DNA from: Thalassia testudinum
Lineage: Eukaryota > Streptophyta > Magnoliopsida > Alismatales > Hydrocharitaceae
Reading direction: 5' to 3'
Assembly (NCBI GenBank): GCA_037157565.1
Contig: JAZHRO010000055.1
Coordinates: forward strand, 40,331,001-40,395,000
DNA: 64,000 bases
The translations under genes and the position numbers were made by a program. Positions within the stretch are counted from its first letter, which is position 1. Every line of letters starts with the position of its first letter. Below, one piece after another: positions 11,167 through 23,378 of the stretch. Below the pieces are notes generated by a model that saw only the letters and a program-made list of their open reading frames with translations, was not told the origin of the DNA and searched no databases.

Positions 11167-13657
11167 TCATTTAAATAGCATGCCGCTTTGGTACATAATA
11201 ATAAAAAAAGAAATGATATAAAAGATAATTATAGCATATATATCAATATCCATTACACCTGAACCAACTTCTTGTAAGTGTTCTTGATAAGCATCTGCTT
11301 CTAATTCATGTTCAACATCTTTTTGCTCTTCATAATATCCACATGGAATTGTTCGAACGAGTATCCATCCATTTTCGCTGTTGTCAGGGACGTAGAAGAC
11401 TTGAGATACTTGGCATGCCAATGTGAACGATTCAGAAGAATGAAGAATTCGTTGAATCTTATTCAAACTGATAAAATCCTACTTCTTGGTAAGTTTGAAG
11501 CCAATGCCTTCTTTGAACACGTAGAACCAATCGCACTTGAAAGTGACAACCCTACGATCATGTCTTAAGCTTATCTCAACAATTTCTTCGTTTTGTCCAT
11601 AATAGCCATCACAACCAATGCTCAAATTGCAATTAACAACAACACGAACTTGCTGCGTAGCCTTCTCATCATCTATGGATTTTGCTCTGAACCTGAATCT
11701 ATTTATAATGTAACCTGAATGAAAATGCTCATAATTTAACAGTTGATCGGATATTATGTCAAAGTCCTCCACCCATCGTGGGTCATTCTCTTCTTTCATT
11801 TGAATAATGCATTGTTTAAACCACTCGAGGAAGTCAAGCTTGTGTATTGTTGGATATGAACACTCCTTAAATTCATTATATTCAGAATCTCCTTGAGAAT
11901 GTGCAGGTGAGCTAAACACCAATTGATTTTGGAGATTGATTTGTATTCTATGTGGAGGTAGACCTTTCTAGAATATCAAATATGGAAAGGCAATTTTCAT
12001 CATTCTCGTTATATCCTACATCATAATTTCTCTTTAATCGATATAAATTTATTGTTTGTCACATCCATATACATGGCATAGAAGTTAATGGACTCTTCTA
12101 CAAGATATCCATCAACAATTGATCCCTTAGGCTTAGCCTTGTTCAACATATAATCTTTTAATTTTTTAGAAATCGTTCAACTAGATACATCCATTTGTAT
12201 TACATAAGCCCAACAATTTTTGCTTCATTTACAAGATGTAGAGTTAAATGAACCATGACATCAAAGAAGACTGGAGGGAATATCTACTCCATTTTACATA
12301 ATGTGATGACTATTTGTTTATCCCAGTACTCTAATATATCAGAATCTAATGCCTTCGAACAAATAGCTTTGAAATATTGACTCATCTCCGTAAATGAATC
12401 CACAATTGGACCAGGTAGCAGTCCATGAATAGCTAGTGGGAACAGGACTTGCAAGTAAACATGAGAGTCTTGACTCTTTAACCCATTAATTTTCTTTTGA
12501 GTCTCGTTTACACATCGCAAAAGTTGTGAAGAATACTCATCTGGCACCCACACTTTTTCAAGAAGGTGAAAATTTTTTCCCATAGATCATTATTTATAGG
12601 TTGTAAATGACTTCTAGAAAGTCACAACTGTCGTCTTCTTTTTCAATAACATGTAAATCTTGACAAATGCCTAAGGTTATCATGTCCTTCCTCATCTTCA
12701 TTGTATCCTTTGAACTATCAATTAAGTTGAACACATCCAAGATGTTGTCCATGACATTTTTTTCAATATGCATCACATCAAGATTATGACAGATTATCAG
12801 CTTTTTTCAATACAAGAGTTCCATGAACAAAATGCTCTTCTTTTTAAAACCCAAATGTTTCAAAGCTATTTGATCTTTCTTGAATAGACGACCTAATCGT
12901 ATGTTGCCAAGTTGTAATTTCTCCATTACTTAAAACCAAACAACCTTACTGAATTTGTGCTTAGCCTAGTCCTTCAATATCTGGAATAATATCGACAAGT
13001 TGTACTATCGAAATTGTCCTTAAACACTGTAGTTCGCCATCCATATATGCGCAACAAGCAGGAATCTACAGTATCCAAAATAACAGAACTTGTTGCTTTT
13101 AGGTAGGCGAAGATGATGAGTGTCATCCATACACACTGGACAAGCAGACATTCCTTTTGTACTCCATCTCGACAATTTTGCATATGTGAGGAAGTTATTA
13201 ATGGTCCACAATAACGTAGTATGCATATAAAAGAATTCTTTTCTGTGTGCATCATATGTATAAATATCATTATACCACAACAGTTGTAGTTCATCTATCA
13301 ACGGTTGAAGATAAACGTCTATTACATTCCCCGACTGCTTTGGACATTCAATCGGGAGAGTCAACATCATAAACAATGATCGCATACACGGCCATGGAGG
13401 AAAGTTGTAAGTTACTATCACGACCAGCCAAATTGAATAGGATGGGTACATGTTCATAAAATGATTAAACCCATCGCTTCCAAAATCCAATCTGACATTT
13501 CTTGATCTTCTGTAAATGCTAAATGGGTGTTGTCAAATAATTTCCACTCTTCTAAATCAATGGGATGACGAATGCAATCATCTCGTGACTTTTTATCCTG
13601 ATTCTATGTCATCAAATTTCCAATTCTACTTGAAATAAAAAGGCATTGAAGCCTAGG
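11167..13657 (-). pseudogene. tnp2 transposase of outer CACTA, C-terminal two thirds (DUF4216, DUF4218, Tnp2 core)
   Basis: Reading right to left, the block starts with the Tnp2 core. 13650 gives PRLQCLF. Near 13490 comes DGFNHF, then YSIWLVVIVTYNFPPWPCMR, then GNVIDVYLQPLIDELQLLW and LLWTINNFLTYAKLSRWSTK with GMSACPVC (13490-13020). HIEKNVMDNILDVFNLI follows (12770). DUF4218-like parts are LKSQDSHVYLQVLFPLAIHG (about 12470) and LNKAKPKGSIVDGY (12150-12110). DUF4216 lies at 11920-11260: GYIINRFRFRAKSIDD, TQQVRVVV, DGYYGQNEEIVEISLRHDRR and FKCDWFYVF. Several frame changes and stops separate these parts, so no protein can be made. The remaining N-terminal part is at 21858-22660, beyond the inner CACTA. 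Confidence 0.85.
13655..13657. repeat. TSD (AGG), left copy, inner CACTA
   Basis: AGG directly precedes CACTA at 13658 and recurs directly after TAGTG at 21858-21860. Removing the insert and one AGG restores a continuous tnp2 frame reading PLNP-RLQCLF on the minus strand. Confidence 0.9.
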
Positions 13658-13684
13658 CACTAAAGCATACTTTCCTTTTGAAAT

Positions 13685-14215
13685 AACCGACGGAACTAGT
13701 GACGTCGTTATTATCATCGCTGTTTCGTTTTGCCAATCGGTTAAAAGGCACATCCGACGTTAAAATAATGTTTAACCATCGGACGGGTTGGATATTTCGA
13801 CGTCGTTTCAAAATCGACGGTAATTGTATTGCCTTCGGTTATGTCATAAGCGACGGCATATGTAAGTCACTTTTTCTCGCCTTAACCGTCCTTTCTTTAT
13901 TTTCGCTGTTGTTTAAGTAAATTTGCCATCGCTTATATAAGCGATGGAAAAATATGTTTGCCATCACTTTTCTTAGAAGCGATGGCATACAGGTGATTGC
14001 AAAAATAGTTTTGTCGTTGCTTATTTGAATAAATGACATTACAGATGTGACGCTAAAAATAGTTTTGCCGTCACTTATCCTAATAAGCGATGGCATAAAG
14101 GGGGAATTGTGATTCTCTCGAACCTTATATGTCGTTGGTTATTAAGATAAGTGACAGGAAAACTATTTTCAACGTCACATCTATGTCGGTTATTCAAATC
14201 AGCGACGGAAAATGT
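13685..14215. repeat. left subterminal repeat region of inner CACTA
   Basis: Many copies in both orientations of a motif close to AAGCGATGGCATA or CCGTCGCTTAT, for example at 13850, 13935, 13980, 14085 and 14140-14210. They pair with similar motifs at 21500-21857 and fit TnpA-type binding sites by superfamily analogy. Confidence 0.8.
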
Positions 14216-14420
14216 ATGGGTTTTTTTTTACATTACAAAATGATGGAAACTACCTACTAAACCTACTTAAAAGATTTGCTTTTACAGAAAAACAAGTAAT
14301 GAAAATGAAGAGAAGTTTATATTTCAAAAATATAAAGTCTAGTACATAAAAAGTTTGAAAATAAAATATTTACATTAAAAAGGTATCATGAAAAGCATAA
14401 CAAAAGAAAATGAATAAAAA

Positions 14421-16345
14421 TCAAAATGCAGTTGCCCTGATGCCTCCAACTCCACCTACACTACCCATGGAGTCGTCGTCGTCTTGTCTGTAGATGCTGG
14501 GATCTGATGAAGGCGGATGCTCTGATTGACCCTTCTTCAGAAAAAGGGTTAGAAGCGTCTGAAGCTTATCATCCATGGCATTCATCTTATTCTTCATCTC
14601 TACCTCTCTCTTCTCCCTCTCCTCCTCTAGCCTCTGTAGTGTGTTGACCTTTTGATGCGACGACATTAGATGAGACAACACCTTTCCTCTCATACCAGGT
14701 GGATAACATGTGTGCCCTCCCTGCACTATGAATGAACTCACCGTGTTCTGGTGGTATCGCTCTCCTAATTGCCTCCTCTAGATCCAAATGCTGGTAGACG
14801 CTGTCGGAGGTCTTTTCAGTGGGGGGATGTATTAAGTATATCATTTGCTTCTAAGTGTATTAAAAAATATTATTATAATATATATATACAAAGTTATAAA
14901 TTTGTTGAGTTTAGGAAACTTACATGTTTCTCCTGGTATGACTCATGAATTCACTTGCGAGCACTCTCAGCTGCAACCTTATTGTGGGTGACCTCGTAGA
15001 TATCCATTCTACTCATTTCTATCTCATCATGTGTAGCAGACTGAAAATATAAAAAAGATACAATTATATTAAGATAACTTAAAAATTAAGTAATATTCAA
15101 CTGAAAAGTAGTTTCAACACTTACATAATGGCTTCTGATTGTCTCGATGCTCCTTCAACCCAAATAATGGGTCTGTGGTGGAGCTTTAGCTTTATTGGGG
15201 TTTTTTTTGCTTGCTCCTGTAGATATATATAATAATATTCTTTTATGAATTTAAGATATATGAAATTAATAAAATAATTTTTAATCATTTACTAACCTCC
15301 ATCTTCGGATCTAGCTAATGCTCGCATGCCTTCTTCCAATCATCAGGCATGACATCAGGAGGATAATTCTCCTTTGCCTCCTCGGGTGAACTGCAGTTCT
15401 AGAAAAATTAAATACCAAATATAAATTGTTAGGAATAATATATGAAATTATGTATATAATAAAAATGTAAATATTTAAAAAATATTACATTTCTCTTAGT
15501 CTCTGTCCTCTAATCTCTGTAGATTTTGGAGGCATGCTTACGTATATATCGGGAGGCATTGGGTCGTCACCCCAATCGTAATTTTCCTACATTAATTTTT
15601 TAAAAAATTATGTCAATCTTACTTTATAATAATTTTAAGATAAAGTTATCAAAGAAATAACTTTGTTAAATGAAATTACCTCTAACTGACGGAGGAGCTG
15701 CCTCTTAAGCTCTGCGAGCACCTTCTTCCAGTCGAAGTAGCAAATTGGTATAATGGACTTAACATTTATGCCCACTCGACTGATAAAGCCCAGGTAATTC
15801 TCTGCCTCCCCTTTGGTTCTAAGCCTAATCATTATTCTTAGGCCCTCAGGGACACGTTGGAGGTCTAGATTCTTTGTCTTCCCCCGTCCTCTTCTTACTT
15901 TACCTACATAAACATTAATCATATTCATTATATGTTTCTAAAGTTATAATAAACTTTAAAATATATAAGTAATTTACAACTTAAAGGTATATGAGTTCTT
16001 ACCAAAACTTGTATCTGCCACTAAGGTGTCCACATGAATTAGGGATGTACTCCCCACCATCTCATCCTCCGCCTCGTCCCCCTCCTCCTCTCCCTCCTCT
16101 CCCACCTTGTCCCCCTCCTCATCTGATGTTCTATAATCTAGATCATCCTCTACTCGCTTTGGCAAGGTCTGAGAAATCTCCTTCCCCTTTCCCTTCCCCC
16201 CCGCATGTAGTAAACATGTCATTTCATCGAGTTGTACAAAACGTGATTGGGGGGGGAGCCTGGTGCCGGGGGGATGGCTGAACCTGCTGTTGGGGGTGGC
16301 TAAGCCTGAGGAGACAAATCGGACTGGTGGATGGCTGTGTCTCAA
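14421..16345 (-). pseudogene. second CACTA gene (TnpA / plant Transposase_24-like), several exons
   Basis: Minus-strand blocks in order are an acidic, proline-rich N-terminal part (16345-15974; DLDYRTSDEEGDKVGEEGEE), then 15928-15635 with GKVRRGRGKTKNLDLQRVPE, GLRIMIRLRTKGEAENYLGF and VKSIIPICYFDWKKV, then shorter pieces near 15500, 15380, 15160 and 15030. The last block is 14844-14421 with SDSVYQHLDLEEAIRRAIPP and a coiled-coil-like segment EEEREKREVEMKNKMNAMDD. Gaps between blocks look like introns of 50-150 bp. In the superfamily this gene lies downstream of tnp2 and its product binds subterminal repeats. The Transposase_24 match is from the RGRGK...L.R...G motif and gene position; moderate. 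The 14844-14421 block overlaps in two frames, suggesting one frameshift. Confidence 0.55.
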
Positions 16346-17269
16346 GAGGATCCTTTTTTTTGGGATTTTTCTTAAACAACTTCATCTTTAACAAGTATAA
16401 AATGCGATAGTTAATATAGTTGAAAATAATTAATATATAAATCATTAATGAAAAAAGTTTGCCAAACATAAAAAAAAATATTTAAAAACTTCAATAGAGT
16501 TTTCCCTTAAATTTGGAGGTTTCTCTATAAACCTACATATTAAAATTAAAGTCGTCACACCCCACGTAAAAAAATGTGCAAAAACAAACTACAAGGACTT
16601 GCATATTTACAACTCAAAGTAAAAACAAGTTATTCAAATGGAAGTTGCCTAACTTCATTAGAAAATTTGGGTTCTACCTCTATTCTAGTTGTTAGGTTCT
16701 TCCATCTAGGGTTTACCTCTATTCTCTAGGTTCTACCTATAGGTGATGTGGCAATGTCATTTAAAAAATTTTAGCAGAATTTTTCCTTAAAATTAGAAGT
16801 TTTTCTATAAACCTGCATAGCACATAAGTGGGCACACCCCACATCCATTTAAATTAACGAATATAAAGCAAACAAGTGGGTACACCCCACATCCAAACAA
16901 ATAAAATTTGCAATGCAAGTGGGTACACCTCACATCTATTTAATGAAATAAAAAAGAATATGTAGGCACACCCTACATCTAGCAAAAACCTATAATTTTA
17001 TCCAATTAAATTTAAAACATTGAAATTATAACTCTAAGTACAGCAGCCTCAGAGTATGCCCGTCACCGATAACCTATAATTTGAAAAACAAAAGTAATTA
17101 AAATGCTAATAGAGTAAGAGTAACATATTTTGAACATGTGTGTGCGATTGATTTAAGTTTTGGTATTTATAATGTAACGAAAATGCTAGTAGAAGTTTAG
17201 GTTTCTTAAATTTGAATATGAATTTGATATAAACAGAAATGAAACAAAGTAAAGAAATTGTTACTAATT
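16346..17269. repeat. CACTA spacer with repeated 'gtgggTACACCCCACAT' palindromic units
   Basis: Units of the form (A)GTGGGCACACCCCACAT occur at about 16826, 16875, 16917 and 16960, spaced by 40-50 bp of AT-rich sequence. The core GTGGG..CACCCCAC is an imperfect palindrome. Two diverged copies of a 'cagaatttttcccttaaa...tttctataaacctgcata' segment (16490-16545 and 16770-16815) precede them. Same-type units occur in the outer element (23346, 26075-26185) and at 20508-20570. Confidence 0.7.
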
Positions 17270-19323
17270 TTAGATGTCCACATCTAATGCATTTGAATTT
17301 ATATGACATTCCGTTAATTCTTGGTATGCTTTAGACTGTGCGTCAAAATGATTGCGTGGAACTGTTCTTATTGGTATAAACCATCCCCTTTGGCAATTAT
17401 TGGGGACATAGAAAACTTGTGTCGCTTGACATGCCAATGTGAATGGTTCATCAAATGGAAGAATTGGACGATTAGGATTTAAACTCAAGAAATTATGTTT
17501 CTCGTCAATTTCGAAACCGGTGCCCTCTTTAAAAACATTGAATCAATGACATTTAAATAGGATAACTTTGCGATCATATCTGAAGCTGATCTCCACAATT
17601 TCTTTGATTTCACCATAGTATCCATCTGGACCAGTGGAAAGATCTGAATCAACATCAACTCTGGCCTGTTGTGTAGCCTTTTTATCATCAATTTCCTTTA
17701 TTCTGAATCTGAACCCATTTATTATATACATAGAGTGGTAATGTGTACAATGTAATGGTGAACCGGGAATTATATCAAAATCTGGTACCCATCGTAGGTC
17801 ATTATCCTCTTTCAATTGATTAACTCGATCTTTAAACCAATCTAAGAAGCCAAAGTCGGTTGTCCTTGAAAGAGGTAATCGTTCTAATTCCTCGTAAAAT
17901 GAATCAATTTTAGAAATTTATTTTAAAATATATAGATGTGCACAATGTCTATCATTTTCTAAAATAGCCTTGTACTCTGTATGATGAATCAACCTTCCTT
18001 TGATATCAAAAATTGACAAACATTCTTCATCACTGTCATTGTATTCCCCCTCATAGTTCTTTTAAGGTTTATTAAAGCAGTTGTTTGTTTCATTCATGTA
18101 TATGGAGGTAAAATTTATATACTCCATGAGATAGCCTTCTACAATTGATCCTTCCGACTTTGCCTTGTTCAAAACATAAACATCTATTGCATTTCCTGTT
18201 GTTTTGGATCGAGGATTAATAGGGCCAGCATCATGAATGACGATCTCATACACAACTAGGGAGGTAATTTATAAATGACCCTTACCACTGATTATATGGA
18301 GTACGACGATTACATACTCTAAAATGGATTGAATTTATCGCTTGGAAGACCTAACCGCACGTTTCTTGCTTCTAAAGCGAATGAATTATTTCTTTCGTCA
18401 AATCTCTTCGACTTCTTTGAATCAGTAGGGTGACGTATTCTTCCATTTTGAGATTTAAAATCCTGGTGCCATGTCATCCACCGTGCAGTTTTAGTTAATA
18501 CAAAAAGGTGTTGAAGACTAGGTGTCAGTGGGAAGTAACGAAGAACCTTCTGAGGTTGTTTCCTCTTACTTTCACTTTTACCTTCCTTATATCTCTCAAG
18601 TCTACATTCGGGACAGTTACTCAAGTTTGCGAATTCATTTCTGAAAAGAATGCAGTCATTAGGATGTGCATCTATCTTCTGATAGTCCAAACCAAGCTTG
18701 TGAATCTATTTCCTTGGCTCATACCATGAAGTCAGAAAACCATTAGGGTTATTCAATAGCTCAGCAATAAACTGAAGTATTTCTGACATGAATTTAGCAC
18801 TAGCTCTATTCATAACCTTCAGTTGAAACATTTTCAACAAAAATGAGAACTTTGACATTTTTGTAACACCGGGAGAAATAGGATCCTCAGCCGCCTTAAC
18901 AGCATCATAGAATGGATTACAACTGAATGGATCTTCCTTATTTGTATTTATATCCTCTCCTGTTCTCATCTTGTTCAACGTTTCTTGTATTTCTTCACCT
19001 CCACTATCATTAATTTCCTCGTCGATCTCTTCGTCAACAGTGTTCTCATTGTTTATGACTTTCTCAGTCAACTCCTCTCCACGAGCTACCCAAGTAGTGT
19101 AATGCTGCCACCACTCATTACAAATCAAGTGCTCGAGCATAGTACTACAATTATGCAAGGAACCATTCAAACATCTTCTGCATGGGCAGAATATATTATC
19201 AAGTTGACCTCTTCACCTGAATATCTTCCTATCGTCATCAAAGGCCTAATCCAGGAATGAAATTACTCCATCCTTATATCTGGTGTAATCTGAACCCCGC
19301 AATCCAATCCAAAATTTATCCAT
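17270..19323 (-). pseudogene. tnp2 transposase of inner CACTA with its catalytic core deleted
   Basis: Start ATG at 19323 opens a transposase-associated domain: MDKFWIGLRGSDYTRYKDGV, then stops, then IFCPCRRCLNGSLHN (about 19180-19140). 19170-18706 carries the acidic linker and FSFLLKMFQLKVMNRASAKF...SWYEPRK. 18690-18319 holds the Tnp2 N-terminus: YQKIDAHPNDCILFRNEF, CPECRLERYK, VLRYFPLTPSLQHLFVLTKT, WHQDFKSQNGRIRHPTDSKK and NVRLGLPSDKFNPF. At about 18180 the frame passes straight from GNAIDVY to LNKAKSEGSIVEGY. In the outer copy these lie about 1.2 kb apart, so the catalytic core and HIEKN region are missing. DUF4216 follows at 17815-17270 (YIINGFRFRIKEIDDKKATQ, DGYYGEIKEIVEISF, FYVPNNCQRGW), with frameshifts. 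Probably inactive. Confidence 0.85.
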
Positions 19324-20734
19324 TATAACCTAAAGTTTTATGTAAAGAAATCACTTATTAGGAAGGAAAAGGACTGAATGATGTGTATCTTGATTAAGAT
19401 TTTCACTTTATAGCCCATCCTCAAAGATTTGATCACAACTTTGATTTGCTCGTTACATGTAACCTTAGTGCAGTGAAAATTCAGCAACATCTCCTCGCAC
19501 TTCTCCAGTATACCCCCTAATACTAATCTTAGCTAGATTTCCTTTAATACCCAATTAAGGGCACCATAGGAAACTAGATAAGATTAGTTGGTATACCAAA
19601 GAAGAGCAGGAAGAAGAAACTAAAATTTCACCGCACAAGATTACATGTAACGAGTAAAACTAAGTTGTGATTATATCTTTAAGGACCTTCTTTAGTTCGG
19701 TACTTCATCGAACTAAAGTCAATCGAGTCTTATGGCATGATACAAAGACAACACATGATGCATGTAAGTGAGGCATACATACACTTTCTGCATTGTTCGT
19801 ATAACATGATCATAAGTCTCGACGGGCAAGTAATTTGGTCACAATTTGACTCAGAGGACTTTTACTCTAAGGGTTAGAATACCTAATGTTTGGCCTCACG
19901 TGCATATATCTTCTTTAACAAGTGTGTGTATCTAAAAAATAACTAATTTGAACATTAAAGAAATTCACCAAAAAACTAAAATTTTGTTTAATTAAATTAA
20001 AAATATTGAATGTATATATACCTCAAACTACTCAAGCCTCCAAGTGCACCCGACACTGATAACCTACAATTTCAAAAGCAAAATTAATTAAAACATATTA
20101 TAATCTTAAATGTTAATAACAAATATATTCTCATTCTAAGGACTTGGTAAAAATTTACAGGTGATCATATATATCCTCCCCAAATGCACATTCATTTAAG
20201 TGAAATCGAATTACCTAATCCTTATCCCATGTTAATCATACCATTAATCAACAAAGATTAAAACAAATAAATAACAAACCCAAGACTTGTTTCAAAATTG
20301 TTTATGCGTTTCCCTCCTATTTTAGTTTCAAACCAAATTTCTAAAGCAAACCTTCATTCCAAAATTATGCAAGTGTGAGCATCTAACCAACACAACCATA
20401 TTCCTAGACCCTAACACAACGCAACCATCCAAACCCTAGCCCAAGTCAAATCTTAAACCCTAAACCTTAACCCAAACCATCAATTTGACAAAAACACAAG
20501 TAAAAGTGGGCACACCCCACCATCAATTTAACAAAAACACATAAAAGACAATATATGGGCACACCCCACATTTAACATGATCCTAAAATATCACGAAAAT
20601 AACTTCAAAAATTGAAAATATATCTCTGAAGCATCCACAAGTGATCGTCGTCAACTACTTTCAATTTCAATAATAAAAAATTAATTAAATACCTACCTAT
20701 TATGGTTTTAGTAATTTAAGTACTTAATTTAAGA
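19324..20734. other. 5' non-coding region of inner CACTA
   Basis: 19390-19720 is closely similar to 22715-23040 of the outer element: both contain 'atctcctcgcacttctccag', 'acccaattaagggcac' and 'gttggtataccaaagaagag'-like blocks. This shows the two CACTA elements are relatives. Two palindromic GTGGGCACACCCCAC units occur at 20508-20570. No coding signal. Confidence 0.7.
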
Positions 20735-21480
20735 AAGGCACGAAGGAAGAGGAGGAGAAGGAGGAGGCAGGGAGGAAGAGGAGGAGGAAGGGAAGAGGGG
20801 GGAAGGGGAGGAGGACTCGCAGAAGGAGGAGGTGCAAAGGAAGAGGAGGAGGAGAAGGAAGAGGCAGGGAGGAAGGAGAGGAGGAAGGGAAGAGGAGGGG
20901 AAGGGAGGAGGACTCGCAGGAGGAGGAGGAGAAGGAGGAGGTAGGGAGGAAGAGGAGGAAGGGAAGAGGGGGGGAGGGTAGGAGGACTCACAGGAAGAGG
21001 AGGAGGTGTAGAGGAAGAGGAGGAGGAGGAGGCTAGGAGGAGGAGCAGGAAGGGAAGAGGGGAGGAGGGGAGGAGGACTCTTAGGAGGATGAGGAGGTGT
21101 AGAGGAAGAGGAGGAGGAGGAGAGGCGGCGGCGGCTGTTGGAGGAGGATGAAGAGGAGAGGTGGAGGGGGTAGGAAGGAGGAGGGGTCACTGGAGGATGA
21201 GGAGGAGGGGGAGGGGGCGGATCGCAAGAGGACGAGGAGAGGCGATGGCTAGAGGAGGAGTACGAGGAGGAGAGTCAGAGGGGGCAAGGAGGACAATGGT
21301 CGAGGAGGAGGAGAGGTGAAGGGGCCAAGGAGGAGGAACGCAGGAGGAGGGTCTCACCTGAGATGGCGAGGAGAGGTAGCAAACTACAGTGGGGAAGTCG
21401 GCGACGAGGAAGAGGTCAGCGCTGCAAGAGGGTTTGGGTTTGGGGTTCAGTTTGGGGAAGATGAACAGTGATGGGAGGTT
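20735..21480. repeat. GGA/GAG-rich low-complexity block of inner CACTA
   Basis: A long imperfect (GGAGGA)n purine tract on the plus strand. Open frames on the minus strand are runs of Pro, Ser and Leu created by the repeat and are not scored as genes. The same kind of block lies at the corresponding place of the outer element (26380-26800), so it is an inherited feature of the family, probably transcript leader. Confidence 0.85.
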
Positions 21481-21499
21481 GGTGCCGTGTGCAATAGAT

Positions 21500-21857
21500 T
21501 TAGCGAGATACGCCATCGGTTTAATTAGTAACCGACGCGAAGGATGAATTAAATCCCTCCTCAATCGCGCCTAAATTTTGGCTACTAATTTTAACCTAAT
21601 TTTTTCCGTCACTTATTCCACTAACCGACGTCAAAAGTAAAAAATAAACCACTAGGCCCACCCAAATTTTAGAGGCTAATTTTAACCGTCTTTTCACCAT
21701 CGCTTATTACACTAACTGACGAAAAAAATATATTTGCCATCTCTCGATAAATCGACAGTAAATATTAATGACCATCTCGCAGCAATCGCTTTTTTTCAAT
21801 TGATGGTAGGTCGAGTGCAGTAAGTAACTGATGGCATATTCCATTTTTGTAGTAGTG
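21500..21857. repeat. right subterminal repeats and terminus of inner CACTA
   Basis: Alternating motifs such as ACCGACGCGAAG, TTCCGTCACTTATTCC, ACCGACGTC and CCATCGCTTATT lead to 'ccatttttgtagtagtg' at the end. Confidence 0.8.
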
Positions 21858-22660
21858 AGGATTCAATGGAAAGTAACGTGGAACCTTCTCAGGCTATTTT
21901 TTGGCCCTTGTATTTAGGGATTTTCCCACTTTATATCTGTCCACACCACATTGTGGACAACTATTCAACTCTGCATATTCCTTTCTATATAACGCGCAAT
22001 CATTTGGACATGCGTTAATTTTCTTGCAATTTAAACCAAGGACACGAATCTTTTTCTTTGCTTCATACCATGTCTCTGAATAAGCTTTCAGATTACTTAA
22101 AAGCTCCCCAATTAATTCAAGCACCTCAGAGATCAATTTAGAGGTCACTCTCTTCATAACTTTCATCTGAAATAATTTCAAAAGAAATGACAATCTCAAA
22201 ATGGACATGATAGCAGGAGCAATAAGTTCATCTACCACCCTAATAACATCATACAGCTTATTACAAGTTTCTCCACTAGTCGAATATTCATCTGCTGCTC
22301 TCATTTTATCAAGCATTTCATCGATGTCATCGGCTTCAATATCAACAACAGACTCATAGAAATATATCGGAGATAGTCTGACTTCCTCTATAAAATCCTC
22401 TCCATTAGCAGTCCACTTAATATAATGCAGCTACCAACCATTGTAAATTGTGTGCTCGAATATAGTACTTCTATCATGAGAATATCCATTCAAGCACCTC
22501 CTACACAAGCAAAAAATCCTGTTGGACTTGTCTTCTCATCTGAATGACTTCCTATCATCATGAAATGCCCAATCAAGGAACTCTCTCTCTCCATTCTTGT
22601 ATCGGGAGTAATCTAATTTCCTCAAACTAATCTAAGACTGTTCATGATAATCTACAAAAA
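21858..22660 (-). pseudogene. tnp2 of outer CACTA, N-terminal part
   Basis: Minus strand. 22640-22430 has remnants of the transposase-associated domain (MNSLRLV..., YKNGEREFLDWAFHDDRKSF-like across a frameshift, then CRRCLNGYSHDRSTIFEH). 22316-21894 is open: SILRLSFLLKLFQMKVMKRV, TSKLISEVLELIGELLSNLK and NACPNDCALYRKEYAELNSC with PQCGVDRYK. It ends in PEKVPRYFPLNP at the inner CACTA insertion and resumes at 13654 with RLQCLF. Organisation and sequence parallel the inner copy at 18706-18319. Confidence 0.85.
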
Positions 22661-23378
22661 TAAAATAAAATCACCCAATAATTATAATCGGATATTAACT
22701 ATGTTTGTATTTTGATTAAGGTTTTCACTTGATAGCCCTTCCTTGAAAATTTGATCACAACGTTGCTTATTATATGCAATTAGTGTATGGAGAAATTTTG
22801 GCAGTATCTCCTCGCACTTCTCCAGTATACCCCCTAAGACTAACCGTAATTACATTCCTAATAATACCCAATTAAGGGCACTTTAGGAACCTAGTTAAGA
22901 TCAATTGGTATACCAGAGAAGAGCAGGAAGATGATATTGAAATTTCTCTACACACTAGTTACATGCAACAAGTAACCCTAAGTTGTGATCAAATCTTCAA
23001 GGACCCTCTTTAGCCTGGTACTTCACCGAACTAAAGACGATTGAAACTTATGGCATGCTATAAAGACAACGCATCATGCATGTAAGTGAAATATACATGC
23101 ACTCTACATTATCTGTATAACATGATTATAAGTCTCAATGGGTGAGTATTTTGACACGATTATCCCCTCCCAGAACCTATAACCTAGGGATTAGAATACC
23201 TATTGTTTGGCTTTAAGTGCATCTAGATTTGTGCAAGTATGTATATCTATAAAGTCATTAAAATTTTCGACAGAGATTTCCCTGCGATATAAACTTCTTC
23301 TCATAACAAACACACACAATTAATCATATAAGCATTCACAAATTAAGTGGGTACACCACATATTTTAATTATGCATAT
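22661..23378. other. 5' non-coding region of outer CACTA
   Basis: Homologous to 19360-19900 of the inner element through most of its length, followed by 'attttcgacagagatttccctg' (23265) and one 'agtgggtacaccaca' unit (23346). It ends at the TSD CATAT (23374-23378) of the solo LTR. Confidence 0.7.

Larger units (their letters stand above)
13658..21857 (-). mobile_element. inner CACTA transposon inserted in tnp2 of the outer CACTA
   Basis: The element begins CACTA (13658) and ends TAGTG (21857) with a 3-bp AGG duplication. It has subterminal repeats at both ends (13685-14215 and 21500-21857, carrying CGACGG, GCGATGG and CGTCGCTT-type motifs). On the minus strand come a GA-rich 5' block (20735-21480), a tnp2-type gene (19323-17270) and a second TnpA-type gene (about 16345-14421). 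This is the usual CACTA layout. Beyond the first few bases the terminal repeats differ: the right end in reverse reads CACTACTACAAAAATGG, the left CACTAAAGCATACTTTCC. The tnp2 core is deleted (see the entry at 17270-19323), so the element could move only with a helper. Confidence 0.88.

Noticed and set aside
13658..13680. Reading KYALVPRLQ as natural tnp2 sequence across 13658
   Set aside because: Chance similarity; with the inner CACTA removed the frame reads YFPLNPRLQ from the other flank, a better match with a TSD.
20716..21190. Long minus-strand frames of Ser/Pro/Leu
   Set aside because: Created by the (GGAGGA)n tract; frames are open in several registers and no domain is visible.
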